Source: Polyangiaceae bacterium (GTDB lineage: Bacteria > Myxococcota_A > Polyangia > Polyangiales > Polyangiaceae). From it: 64,000 nt of DNA. The notes below the pieces were generated by a model. The model was not told where the DNA came from. It was given only the letters and a program-made list of their open reading frames with translations, and made no database searches. Each line of letters starts with the position of its first letter. Positions within the stretch are counted from its first letter, which is position 1. Shown one piece after another: positions 8,636 through 16,987 of this stretch. The DNA is taken from positions 1 through 64,000 of the forward strand of contig JAQSWN010000005.1 in NCBI GenBank assembly GCA_029266615.1, read 5' to 3'. The position numbers and the translations under genes were made by a program.

Positions 8636-8664
8636 CATGCAGCTCTATCGTGCGATATTGCATG
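8636..8664. promoter_or_regulatory. Nested inverted repeat upstream of NmrA-like gene
   Basis: CATGCA (8636-8641) pairs with TGCATG (8659-8664) and TATCG (8646-8650) with CGATA (8653-8657) around TG. The bulge is 4 nt on one side and 1 nt on the other. It lies 69-97 bp upstream of the NmrA-like start and just beyond the DUF1552 terminator hairpin. It could be an operator or a leader hairpin. Confidence 0.35.
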
Positions 8665-8680
8665 TCACGAGCCGGCCCGC

Positions 8681-8705
8681 CCTCCGCTCGCTAGCCCAGC
8701 GGAGG
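8681..8705 (-). terminator. Hairpin directly after DUF1552 gene
   Basis: CCTCCGCT and AGCGGAGG form a perfect 8-bp stem with a 9-nt loop. On the minus strand it starts at the base after the stop codon of the DUF1552 gene. There is no U-tract after it, so it may stop transcription weakly or protect the 3' end. Confidence 0.5.
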
Positions 8706-10103
8706 TTAGACGATGAGCTCGCTCACCGCGGCGGTCCCGTGCTCGCCGAAGCTGGTGAGGTTGGCGCCGAAGGCTTGGCCGAGCGAGATGAAGAGATCTC
8801 CGAACCAGCGATCTTTCAACGCAATGTGGCGGCCCATCGTGAAGCCGGCCCCGCCGCCCGCCAAGATCACGGGCATGTCGTCATGGTTGTGCGAGTCGCC
8901 ATCCGAGATGTCGCTCGACTGGAACACCAAGGTGTTGTCCAGCACCGTGCGACCGTCGATGTCGGGCAGGTTCTGCAAGCGGATGAGGAACTCCGCGAAA
9001 CGGCGCATCCACCAGTAGTCGATGCGCTTGAGCCGGGCGATGCTGTCCGCGTTGCCGCCGTAGTGAGAGATGTCGTGGTGTCCACCCGGCGCGTCGATGA
9101 AGTCGTGGGGGCGGCCGTTGGAGCTGTTGCCCCACATGAAGCTGATGACGCGCGTCGCGTCGCATTGGAAAGCCAGGGCCATCAGCTCGTGACAGACGTC
9201 GATGGTGGCGCGGCCGTCCACGAAGTTGAACGCGGAGCGACGCGTGGGCGGCTTGCACTCCAAGGTGACGTTGCCGCCCGCGTCGATGCGGCGCTCGACC
9301 TCCCGAACCGAGTTGAGAAACTCCTGCAGGCGGGGGCGATCTTGGCGGCTGAGGGTGCCCTCCAAGGACGTCGCCTCGGCGGCAACGAGGTCCAGTACGC
9401 TCTTGCTGCGTGCCTTGCGCTCGGCGATCGCGGCCGCATTGGCGTTCGGATCCAAGCCTTGGAACAGCTGGTCGAACATATCACCGGGGTTCGCGACGCG
9501 CGGCAGGTTGACGCCCTTGTCGTCGAAGCTGATGTGGTCACCCACCGCGCAGCTGAACCCGGAGTCGCACAGCGTGCCGGAGGGGCGCGAGCCTTCGCCG
9601 GCCATGGCCATGTAAGGACGACGCGTGTCGTTGCCGATGGTCTTGGCGATGACATAGTCGATCGAGGGCCCGCCCATGTTGGCGTCCGTAGCCTTGAGCA
9701 CCGTACGATTGGTCATGAACGCGCCGACCCCGCCGGCGTGATCGCCCGGCACGCCTTCGGTCTGGTGCGTGTTCTGCATGCCCGAGATCAGCAGCAGCTG
9801 CTGCTTCACGACCTCCAAGCTCGGGCCGTCTTGCACGACCGGGAACGGCTGGCGCCCGTCCGCGAAGACGCGGCCTGCGGGCCCCATCATCTTGCCGAGG
9901 GTGAAGTTTTCGCCGATGCCGACGGGACGCCAGTCTTCCATCATCATCCCGTTCGGGTACAGGTAGCCGAGGAAGCGCTTCGGCGCGGCGCCGGACTGCC
10001 CCAGCGCGTGCTTGGGCGCGAGCGTCTCCAAGAACGGCAACCCGACCAACACGGAGGCTCCGCCCAAAAAGGCGCGCCGCCCGTAGCGTTTACTGAGCCT
10101 CAC
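8706..10103 (-). CDS. DUF1552 family protein with Tat signal
   Basis: 465 residues from GTG 10103, which overlaps the TGA of the upstream gene as GTGA; GAGG lies 7 nt upstream and the twin-arginine motif YGRRAFLGG follows within 12 residues. A longer frame to 10292 is a shadow of the upstream gene. The protein has the conserved DUF1552 blocks, including PNGMM near the start, SGMQNTHQTEGVPGDHAGG, and a C-terminal HNHDDMPVILAGGG. The family is exported folded by Tat and nearly always paired with a DUF1588-type c-type-cytochrome-like protein, as here. Biochemical function is not established in what I know; extracytoplasmic metal-dependent or redox role is inferred. Confidence 0.9.
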   Translation of the reverse strand: MRLSKRYGRRAFLGGASVLVGLPFLETLAPKHALGQSGAAPKRFLGYLYPNGMMMEDWRPVGIGENFTLGKMMGPAGRVFADGRQPFPVVQDGPSLEVVKQQLLLISGMQNTHQTEGVPGDHAGGVGAFMTNRTVLKATDANMGGPSIDYVIAKTIGNDTRRPYMAMAGEGSRPSGTLCDSGFSCAVGDHISFDDKGVNLPRVANPGDMFDQLFQGLDPNANAAAIAERKARSKSVLDLVAAEATSLEGTLSRQDRPRLQEFLNSVREVERRIDAGGNVTLECKPPTRRSAFNFVDGRATIDVCHELMALAFQCDATRVISFMWGNSSNGRPHDFIDAPGGHHDISHYGGNADSIARLKRIDYWWMRRFAEFLIRLQNLPDIDGRTVLDNTLVFQSSDISDGDSHNHDDMPVILAGGGAGFTMGRHIALKDRWFGDLFISLGQAFGANLTSFGEHGTAAVSELIV

Positions 10104-11812
10104 GGCTTCACCTCTTCCGGCTTGGCGGCTCGCCGCATTCGGAACAAATCGCTCTGCACGAGGGCCTCGAACGCAGCGCGGAAGTTGCCTCCGCCCGATT
10201 TGGTCGCACTCACCACGGACTCCTTGAAGGCCTGTTGCGAGCCCTGCAGCTCCCGCCCCAAACCGTACGTCATGATCTTGCTCACCACGCACGGCAGCGT
10301 GCGCTCGTCCGCAACCAAGAACGCGGCCAGCTGTTTGGCGCCGTCGAAGGCGACCTCGCCGTTGGCGCCCGGTAGCGTGCCGGTTGCGTCGATGGGGCCG
10401 AATGCGTCGGCGTCACGGTAGGCGCCGACGGCGTCGTAATGTTCCAAACCGAGGCCGATGGGGTCCATGATTTTGTGACAGCCGAAGCAGGTCGAGCCTT
10501 TTTCCAGATGCTTGGCGACGCGCGCGCGGACCGAGAGGTTCTCGAAGCCGGTGGCGGTGTCGATGTTCAGATCTACTTCCGCCGGTGGCGGTGGCGGCGC
10601 GGAGCACAGCAGGCGGTCGAGCACGTAGTAGCCGCGCTTCACCGGGGACGTTCGGCTGGGGTTCGACGTGGCGGTGAGGAAGCTGCCGAGCGCGAGCAAA
10701 CCGCCGCGCGTGGTACCGGCGACCGCTACGCGCGCAAAGCCCTGGCCGCTCGGCGCTGGCAACCCGTAATGCTGCGCGAGCCGCGCGTCCACGTACGTGA
10801 AGTCAGCGGTAAACAGCTGCGATACGGGCAAGTCGTTTTGCCAGAAGTCCCGCACCAGCTCCTTCGTCTCGCCCATCATGGAGGCGCGTAGCGTCGCATC
10901 GAAGCTCGGAAACAGCGTCGGGTCCGGCGTTACGGTCGCGACTTGGTTCACGTTCAGCCACTGCGCGGCGAAGCCGTCGATCAACGGCCCGATACCGGCG
11001 CCCGTGGTCAGCAGCCGTCGCGCTTGCGCCAGCACGCCTTCCGGCGTTTGCAGCGAGCCGTCTGCCGCCGCCGCGAGGAGCGCCGCGTCCGGCGTCGTGC
11101 CCCAGAGCGCGTAGCTGAGGCGCGTCGCCACCTCGTAGCCGCTCACCAAGTGGGCCGTCGCGTCGTCCGGGCTCGGGTCCAACTCCCAGCGAAAGAGAAA
11201 CTTCGACGACGTGAGCACGGCCCGGAGCGCGACCGTCACGCCGGCTTCCGGCGTCGCTTGAGCGCTGGCGAGCGCGACGTATGGCGCGAGCTCCGCGTCC
11301 GTCACCGGGCGTCGCCACGCGACTTGCGCCAAATTCTTCGTCACCTGACCGATGCACGCGGCGCCGGTGGCCAAGTCGCAGGTGAAGTAGCGCTGCCGAT
11401 TGGCATCGGTGGCGGGCCGCGCCATCAGCTCTGCGACGAGCTCCTCGGCCGCGGCCAAGTACTTTTCGACGTGCTCCGGCTGCACGCGCAGCACCCCGGC
11501 GATGACGTCGAAGCCGAGCACCAGCTCGTCCGCCGGGAAACCGTCGGCGGGGCGCAGGGACGTGCCGAGCAGGTCGCGCACGCTGTTGTTGTAATGAGTG
11601 CGGTTGAGCCGACCAGCCGGGACGACGCCGAGGTCGGCCGTGGTGCTCACGGATCCGCCTGGGCCCGTTCCGGTGCCGGCGGCTGCGGAGCCGCCTAAGC
11701 CGACGTTACCGCCGGCGCCCACGGGCGGCGGCCCCTCCGTCTCCGAAGTGCAGCCGGCCAGCAGCGCAACGATTCCGAGTAACCGGCAAGACCTCGAATA
11801 CGAGAAAGTCAT
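10100..11812 (-). CDS. DUF1587/1595/1592/1588/1585 lipoprotein (CxxCH-containing)
   Basis: 570 residues from ATG 11812, which gives a lipoprotein signal with lipobox LLAGC. Domain order follows the known family: RLNRTHYNNSVRDLLG (DUF1587), the RRPVTDAEL block (DUF1595), the TRLSYALWGTTPDAAL block (DUF1592), TNPSRTSPVKRGYYVL-like segment and CFGCHKIMDPIGLGLEHYD (DUF1588), then LPCVVSKIMTYGLGREL (DUF1585). The CFGCH is a CxxCH motif suggesting covalent heme, as in planctomycete and myxobacterial cytochrome-like proteins. The gene is translationally coupled to DUF1552 by a GTGA overlap. It probably works with it outside the inner membrane. Confidence 0.92.
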   Translation of the reverse strand: MTFSYSRSCRLLGIVALLAGCTSETEGPPPVGAGGNVGLGGSAAAGTGTGPGGSVSTTADLGVVPAGRLNRTHYNNSVRDLLGTSLRPADGFPADELVLGFDVIAGVLRVQPEHVEKYLAAAEELVAELMARPATDANRQRYFTCDLATGAACIGQVTKNLAQVAWRRPVTDAELAPYVALASAQATPEAGVTVALRAVLTSSKFLFRWELDPSPDDATAHLVSGYEVATRLSYALWGTTPDAALLAAAADGSLQTPEGVLAQARRLLTTGAGIGPLIDGFAAQWLNVNQVATVTPDPTLFPSFDATLRASMMGETKELVRDFWQNDLPVSQLFTADFTYVDARLAQHYGLPAPSGQGFARVAVAGTTRGGLLALGSFLTATSNPSRTSPVKRGYYVLDRLLCSAPPPPPAEVDLNIDTATGFENLSVRARVAKHLEKGSTCFGCHKIMDPIGLGLEHYDAVGAYRDADAFGPIDATGTLPGANGEVAFDGAKQLAAFLVADERTLPCVVSKIMTYGLGRELQGSQQAFKESVVSATKSGGGNFRAAFEALVQSDLFRMRRAAKPEEVKP

Positions 11813-12291
11813 TGAGCGCGCACCAGTCCCTCCCCCGCACATGTCCGACGCCGCGCGGAGTTGTCGGGAATTCGCGCATCAGGGCGAGCGCAGCCCCGCC
11901 CGGCCCGCAGAATCTTTCATGGCGGAAACGGGTGCCTCGGGCGGCCTGCGCACCCGGCCCGCTGGCGTAGGTCGACGCAGGCGCGGCCCACGCCTATAAG
12001 TCGACACCGCGCTGGCGCCGCCGCTCGGCTCGCCTACGTCCTCACTTTCCCAGTGCCGGCGAGGCATCGCGAGGCGAGGCGGCAGCGTGAGAGCCAAAAC
12101 CTGGCTCCGGCGCCTCTCGCCTCCTGACTCCTGTGAGGGGAGGGGGGGAACCGGCGCGGAGCATTGTTCGTGCCGGCGCGCGCCCGGGTGCGTTGGCCCC
12201 CTTTTCCCAGGCCGGCTGACGGCGCAACGGGGTCGCAACGGCATGGACTCAGTCGTCACGTCACACTAAGCCTGCCCGGCCGAGGGCGACG
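11813..12291. other. 479-bp intergenic stretch without a supported gene
   Basis: The region lies between the divergent DUF1588 (minus) and GAF-like (plus) genes. Several overlapping frames of 60-130 codons exist, but they are low-complexity Arg/Pro/Ala-rich with no start logic or family. It should hold the divergent promoters. A purine-rich run GGGGAGGGGGGG sits near 12136-12150. I see no RNA gene, repeat or IS end. Confidence 0.5.
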
Positions 12292-13182
12292 ATGACGCGC
12301 GACAAAGCTCTAGTGCAGGCGGTGGAGCTGTGGCTCCCCCAAGGGGAAGTGATGGCGCTGGGCGGCGGAGCCTACCGCGGCAACGAAGAGCTCGCCCAGG
12401 CCAGTGCGAGCTTGCGCTTCCACTTCGGCGAGGGTCTGCCCGGCGCGGTGTGGGCGAACGAGCGCGCCCTGCTTTGGAAGGAGCTCTCCGGCGCGTTTGG
12501 ACGCGCGGAGCTCGCGGCTCAGGCCGGCATCGATGCGGCGCTCGGCTGCCCGCTGTTCGAAGGAGACAGATTGATCGCGGTGCTCACGCTGCTGCTCGGT
12601 CACCGGTCGGAGCATCCCGGCTGCGTGGAAGTGTGGGACGTGATGGACGACCTGGACGTCTTGAAACATGGTCGCGGCTACTACGCGCATTGCAGCGAGT
12701 TCGAGCGCTTCAGCCCGTTCATTCAGTTCCCGCGCGGCACCGGTTTGCCGGGCAGAACGTGGCTGAGTGGAGGCGTCGAGGTGATGGAAGACGTGCGCAC
12801 CTCCAACGCTTTCATCCGCGCGGGCCTCGCGCTGCGCTGCGGATTGAAGAACGGCGTCGGTATTCCCATTTACCGCGGGCGTCGTGTCTCGCAGGTGCTG
12901 GCGCTCTTCGGAGGCGAGCAGCACTCGTTCATCGCCGGCACGGAGGTGTACACGCCAAAAAATGGCGAGCTCGGCGCGGCGATGCAATTCGATTGGAGCG
13001 GGCGAGGCTTGCCACGCGGCCAATCTTTGGCGGACGCTCCGGGTCGACGCCTTGCTGCGCAAGCGCTGGCCGGCGGCGCGCCCGTCATCGCGGCTCCCAA
13101 GTCCGCGTCACAAGAGGTGTGTGTCGCGCTCCCGATTCACGACAAGAAGGGCCTCAAAGAAATTCTGGTGCTGAGGCTCTGA
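12292..13182 (+). CDS. Tandem GAF-like sensor protein
   Basis: 296 residues. The sequence has two GAF-like halves: the first contains FHFGEGLPGAVWANERALLW (about 39-58) and AALGCPLFEGDRLIAVL, the second FPRGTGLPGRTWLSGGVEVM (about 145-165) and GVGIPIYRGRRVSQVLALF. The repeated G-x-G-L-P-G-x-x-W motif is typical of bilin-/cyclic nucleotide-type GAF domains. No output domain (kinase, GGDEF) is attached, so it may regulate a partner or bind a small molecule. Start ATG 12292 is weakly preceded by GAGGG. It runs convergent to the flippase gene. Confidence 0.72.
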   Translation: MTRDKALVQAVELWLPQGEVMALGGGAYRGNEELAQASASLRFHFGEGLPGAVWANERALLWKELSGAFGRAELAAQAGIDAALGCPLFEGDRLIAVLTLLLGHRSEHPGCVEVWDVMDDLDVLKHGRGYYAHCSEFERFSPFIQFPRGTGLPGRTWLSGGVEVMEDVRTSNAFIRAGLALRCGLKNGVGIPIYRGRRVSQVLALFGGEQHSFIAGTEVYTPKNGELGAAMQFDWSGRGLPRGQSLADAPGRRLAAQALAGGAPVIAAPKSASQEVCVALPIHDKKGLKEILVLRL

Positions 13183-13188
13183 GCTCGT

Positions 13189-14667
13189 TCATAGCGCGGT
13201 GTCCGGCGGCAGTAGCGAGAATGACTCGAAGAGGCGCCGACGATCGACCAGCGCCAAAACCGCAGCGTGGACGGCCAGCAGGGCTACCACGGCCGAGATG
13301 AAGGTCAGCGGGGTCATGGCCCAACTAGCGAGCGCGTACTTGCCGACCAGGTAGACGCCGATTCCTCCGAGAACCGGACCTTTGAAGCGCGAGGCAAGAC
13401 GCGCGTGCGGCACGAGGCGTGGAGTGAGCGAAAGCATGAGAATGTTCCCCACCAGCACGTGCAGACAATACCCGTAGGCGTAGCCGTCGATGCCCCAGCG
13501 TGGCGTCGCGAGCGCAACCCCAACCCAGGCCAGCGCAACCCAGATGCACGAGAGGCGGAACAGGAGCTGAGGGCGCCCGGTAGCGTTCAGGAGCGCGGCA
13601 ATGATCGGCGTATAAAACCCGATCGAGATCACGCCCGCGTAAACGTAGAGGATTGGCAGCGCCGCCGCCCACTTGTCCGTGAAGACGACGTGGACCACGT
13701 TGCTTCCCATCGAGAACACCAGCGCTACGAAGAACGCGGTGGCGATTGCGCACAGGTAAACGGCTCGCCCGAACGACTCCCCGAGGGCGCGCGGGTTTTC
13801 TTGCAGGCGGCTGTAGAGCGGAAACGCAGCGCGCCCCACTATTTCCACCGCTTTGAGCGGGAAGTAGGCCGTGTCCTGCGCCCAGTTGATCAGGCCGAGC
13901 GCGCGCGCCCCCAGCGCCGCGCCGGCGTAGATGGGTGTCACCGCGCCATTCAGGAATCCGATCATCTGCGTCAACTGAAACGGTATTCCGAACTTGATGA
14001 TGGGCCGCAGCACCTCGCGGCTCAGCCGCAACCGCGGCCGATAAGGGTGAAGCGCATACGCCAAAACGGCGCCGACGAACCCTTGCGTGAGCACTGCGAT
14101 CACGAGCGATTGACTGCCGTGCCCTGTCAGCGCGAGGCCCACCGCGGTGGCGTAAAACGCGAAGGACAAGACGATGTCCAGAACCGCGAGCTTCGCGAAC
14201 TGCAGCGTGCGCTCCATCATGATCGACGGGATGGTGCGCAATGAAGTGAGCAAGAGGTCGAGGGCGAGCACGCGCAGCAGCCAAGGGCCGCTGGTGGGCA
14301 AGTCCGGCCAAACGTTGTCCACCAAGCCCGCGAACGACCAAACTACCACCACGACGCCGGACGTGAGGAGCAGCTGCAAGGTGAAGACGTTGCCTACCTC
14401 GTCCTCCGTGGGCTGGTTCTTCTTCTGTATCAGCGCTCCACCCAAGCCCACGTCTCCGAAGAAAACGAAGAAGCTCAACGCGAAACGTAGGATGGCGTAC
14501 ACGCCGAAGTCGCGCGGCTCGAGCGAGCGAGCGAGCATCACCTGCCCGCCGAGGGTCATCAGCTGCAAGAGCACTGCGCGGACGGTGAGCAGCCACAACG
14601 CGGACTTGGCCCGGCGCTGGAGGACCGTCGGTTGCGCACCCGCGCTGGCTTCGTTCGAATCCGTCAC
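13189..14667 (-). CDS. Wzx-like polysaccharide flippase
   Basis: 492 residues with about 12-14 hydrophobic segments and the MOP/PST-family opening LGGQVMLARSLEPRDFGVYAI, typical of Wzx/RfbX O-antigen or exopolysaccharide exporters. The protein would flip undecaprenyl-linked repeat units across the inner membrane. It lies at the 3' end of a minus-strand polysaccharide cluster with a GT2, a GT4 and a CmoB-like methyltransferase. No polymerase (Wzy) or ligase is visible within the window. The end is 6 bp from the end of the convergent GAF-like gene. Confidence 0.88.
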   Translation of the reverse strand: MTDSNEASAGAQPTVLQRRAKSALWLLTVRAVLLQLMTLGGQVMLARSLEPRDFGVYAILRFALSFFVFFGDVGLGGALIQKKNQPTEDEVGNVFTLQLLLTSGVVVVVWSFAGLVDNVWPDLPTSGPWLLRVLALDLLLTSLRTIPSIMMERTLQFAKLAVLDIVLSFAFYATAVGLALTGHGSQSLVIAVLTQGFVGAVLAYALHPYRPRLRLSREVLRPIIKFGIPFQLTQMIGFLNGAVTPIYAGAALGARALGLINWAQDTAYFPLKAVEIVGRAAFPLYSRLQENPRALGESFGRAVYLCAIATAFFVALVFSMGSNVVHVVFTDKWAAALPILYVYAGVISIGFYTPIIAALLNATGRPQLLFRLSCIWVALAWVGVALATPRWGIDGYAYGYCLHVLVGNILMLSLTPRLVPHARLASRFKGPVLGGIGVYLVGKYALASWAMTPLTFISAVVALLAVHAAVLALVDRRRLFESFSLLPPDTAL

Positions 14668-14999
14668 CAGCCAGCCGCAGGCGTTGAGTTGAGCGATTGC
14701 AATGCGGTTTCCAAGCGAAGATTCGAGGGCTCTACCCTGCCTCAGTACAGGACCTCGTTACCAGAGCCCAAAGCTCCTGCAACCCCGGCCCGTCCGCCGA
14801 GCATGCTCCGCACCCCCGGCACTACGGGCGCCAGCGAGTTTCGACGGCCGTTCTCGCCCTCTCGCTCGATGCCGGCACCTGCCGCCGCCGCCGCGCAACG
14901 GCGCCCACAGGGGGCCGATCACCTCGAGGTCCTGGTACGTCTCGCCGACCCTTGAACGCAGGCACTTCCCGCCCACACCACGGACAGACGGAGGAGATG
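14668..14999 (-). pseudogene. Remnant of a glycosyltransferase 3' end in the intergenic region
   Basis: The 332-bp gap between the flippase and methyltransferase genes holds no intact gene. Bases 14831-14883 match 16040-16092, the 3' end of the GT2 gene, at 42 of 53 positions without gaps. In the corresponding minus-strand frame the last codons read TAVETRWRP then stop, against TTVEARWRP in the GT2 protein, and the similarity extends about 12 residues further upstream. This looks like a decayed duplicate of the GT2 gene tail. The rest of the gap holds nothing I recognise. Confidence 0.5.
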
Positions 15000-15851
15000 T
15001 CAGCGTGCGTGGGCGTACGCGCGGTAACGCTTGGGGGTGAGGCTGCCCGGCACCAACACAGGAATGGCGCGCGCCAACCGCGCCGACAGCGAGGGTGCTT
15101 TGGCGTTCCAGACGCGGGCATTCTGGAAGCCGGCGGCGTGACACAGCCCTTCGATTGCCTTGGCGTTCGGAGACCACCAATTGGAGGCGTCGTTGTTGAG
15201 CTCCTGCCCCGGGAAGAACTCGCAAATCGGCCTTTCTTCGAGCCCCGGGATCTCCATCGCTTCCGTCTCGACGACGAGCAGGCCGCCCGGGGCGGTGACG
15301 CTGCGCAGCTTGCGAGCGGCGAGCAAGGGGTTTTCTAGGTGGTACAAGACGCCCAAAAACAGCACGACGTCGAACGTACCCAGGGTCGAAAGATCCATCG
15401 ACATGAAGTCGCCGACAACGGGTTCTACCTTGCTGCCAAGGAGGCGGCGCGCGGCGTCGAACGGCTTGCGTCCGGGCAGCTCATCCGGACGCTGGTGACG
15501 CGACTCGTGCGGCGGAGGGAGCGACTCCCCGGTCGACCGAGAGCGCCTCCAGTCCTCCATGTAGCCGGCCATGTCCACCGACCACACGTAATGATCCAGG
15601 GCGACCACGCGCGCGGCGCCCGCTTTCTCGGCCGCAAACGAGAAATAGCCGTCGTAGGCTCCGATATCCAACACGGACTTGCCGCGAAGGTCAGGCAACT
15701 CCATTTTTCGCCATTCGTCGGCCAGCACCGCGGCCGACTTACGCCCGGGCGTGAAGACGTTAGGAGCGAGCTCGATTGAGTGGAACCACTCCGGGCATTC
15801 GCGAACGACGGCGGCAAGATCCAGATTGCCGTTTTCTACCTGTGCCGTCAC
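15000..15851 (-). CDS. CmoB-like (DUF1698) SAM-dependent methyltransferase
   Basis: 283 residues. The N-terminus WFHSIELAPNVFTPG and the SAM-binding loop LDIGAYDGYFSF match CmoB/DUF1698 proteins, as does VLFLGVLYHLENPLLAARKL. CmoB itself makes carboxymethoxy-uridine in tRNA, but within a glycan cluster related enzymes methylate sugars or other acceptors, so the true acceptor is unclear. The gene lies on the minus strand between a GT2 gene (164 bp upstream) and the flippase. Confidence is high for the fold, low for the acceptor. Confidence 0.85.
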   Translation of the reverse strand: MTAQVENGNLDLAAVVRECPEWFHSIELAPNVFTPGRKSAAVLADEWRKMELPDLRGKSVLDIGAYDGYFSFAAEKAGAARVVALDHYVWSVDMAGYMEDWRRSRSTGESLPPPHESRHQRPDELPGRKPFDAARRLLGSKVEPVVGDFMSMDLSTLGTFDVVLFLGVLYHLENPLLAARKLRSVTAPGGLLVVETEAMEIPGLEERPICEFFPGQELNNDASNWWSPNAKAIEGLCHAAGFQNARVWNAKAPSLSARLARAIPVLVPGSLTPKRYRAYAHAR

Positions 15852-16015
15852 GGGTCAGCGACCCTCCTGGTTGCGAGCTAAGAGCGAGTTCGACGCCATG
15901 GGGCGGAGGCTCATACAGCGGACTTCTCATGTCAACAGGCCGCTCGCCCAAGAAATTGAGCGCGAGCGCTCACTCGCAACTCAACTTCGACGGACGAGCG
16001 CGGCCCTGAGTACGC

Positions 16016-16957
16016 TCAACGCCGCCGAGACTTCGGCCGCCAGCGAGCTTCGACGGTGGTCCTCGACACCTGGCTCGCCGCCGACACCTGCCTCCGCCCT
16101 ATGACGCCATCGCGCAGCGCCGCCCAGAGCAGTCCGGGGCCTGCGAGCCGCCCGTGTCGGAGCAGCTCGAACCCTGCTTTGCACAGGTTCGCGCTCACGC
16201 TCGCCAGGAACGGGCCCGACCCGTTCTTCAACACCGTGCGCAGACGATTCGCGCGAGTCTGCAGGATGAGCCAGCGGTCACCGTGGCGCTGCGAGCTGCC
16301 GTGCCAGACATGGTAGACGACCGACTCTGGAACGTAGAGGGAGGTGTAGCCCGCCAAGCGCGCGCGCCAACCCAGATCCAAGTCTTCCATGTACATGAAG
16401 TACGTGCGGTCGAAGTAGCCTTCCTCGAGCACGATGCGGTCCAGCATGGAGCGGCGATAAGCGGCCGCACCGGCGGTCGGGCAGAAGATTTCAACGGGTT
16501 TCGCGCAGTCTGAGGGAGCCGTTCCCTCCCCAAGGTCCACCCCACTGCCGTCCCACTCCAGGCCTATTCCGGCCGAGTTCACCACCTGCGGCCGATCCCG
16601 ATACAAGAGCAACGACTGCAATGAACCGACGCGGGGCTCCGCTCGCTCGGCGGCGCTGACCAGCGCGCTCGCCCAGCTCGGCTCGGCTTCGGCGTCGTTG
16701 TTGAGCATCGCGACCCACTCGCCTTTAGCGACTGCGAGCCCTCGGTTGCAGCCCTCGGCGAAACCCAGATTGGCTCCGGTTTGCACCAGCGTGACGCTTG
16801 GAAAACGCGTCGCCACCATTTCCGCCGAGCCGTCTACGGAGCCGTTGTCGACGACGATGACCTGGAGCTCGCGGTGAGTCTGCGCCTCCAAGGAGGAGAG
16901 GCACGCCGCCAAGTGGTCTCGTGAGTTCCAATTGACGACCACGACCGAAAGCAACAT
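16016..16957 (-). CDS. Family 2 glycosyltransferase (rhamnosyltransferase-like)
   Basis: 313 residues. The GT-A fold is evident: VVVVNWNSRDHL at the start, the IVVDNGSVDGS strand, LGFAEGCNRG, the DxD-like NNDAE, and the YFMYMEDLDLGWRARLAG segment with the ED dyad typical of WbbL-like rhamnosyltransferases. It would add a sugar to a lipid-linked glycan in the cytoplasm. No membrane segment is seen. It follows the GT4 gene by 30 bp, so the two are probably co-transcribed. The C-terminal tail (VEARWRPKSRRR) is duplicated in part in the intergenic DNA near 14831. Confidence 0.92.
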   Translation of the reverse strand: MLLSVVVVNWNSRDHLAACLSSLEAQTHRELQVIVVDNGSVDGSAEMVATRFPSVTLVQTGANLGFAEGCNRGLAVAKGEWVAMLNNDAEAEPSWASALVSAAERAEPRVGSLQSLLLYRDRPQVVNSAGIGLEWDGSGVDLGEGTAPSDCAKPVEIFCPTAGAAAYRRSMLDRIVLEEGYFDRTYFMYMEDLDLGWRARLAGYTSLYVPESVVYHVWHGSSQRHGDRWLILQTRANRLRTVLKNGSGPFLASVSANLCKAGFELLRHGRLAGPGLLWAALRDGVIGRRQVSAASQVSRTTVEARWRPKSRRR

Positions 16958-16987
16958 CGCGCGCCGTTCGTTAGCACACGGCCGAGC

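Noticed and set aside
11879-12259. 126-codon minus-strand frame in the intergenic gap
   Set aside because: Arg/Pro-rich, no ribosome site, no family, and overlaps other equally long noise frames.
14649-14690. GTTCGAATCC as tRNA T-arm
   Set aside because: It lies in the N-terminal codons of the flippase gene and no acceptor stem or other arms can be folded around it.
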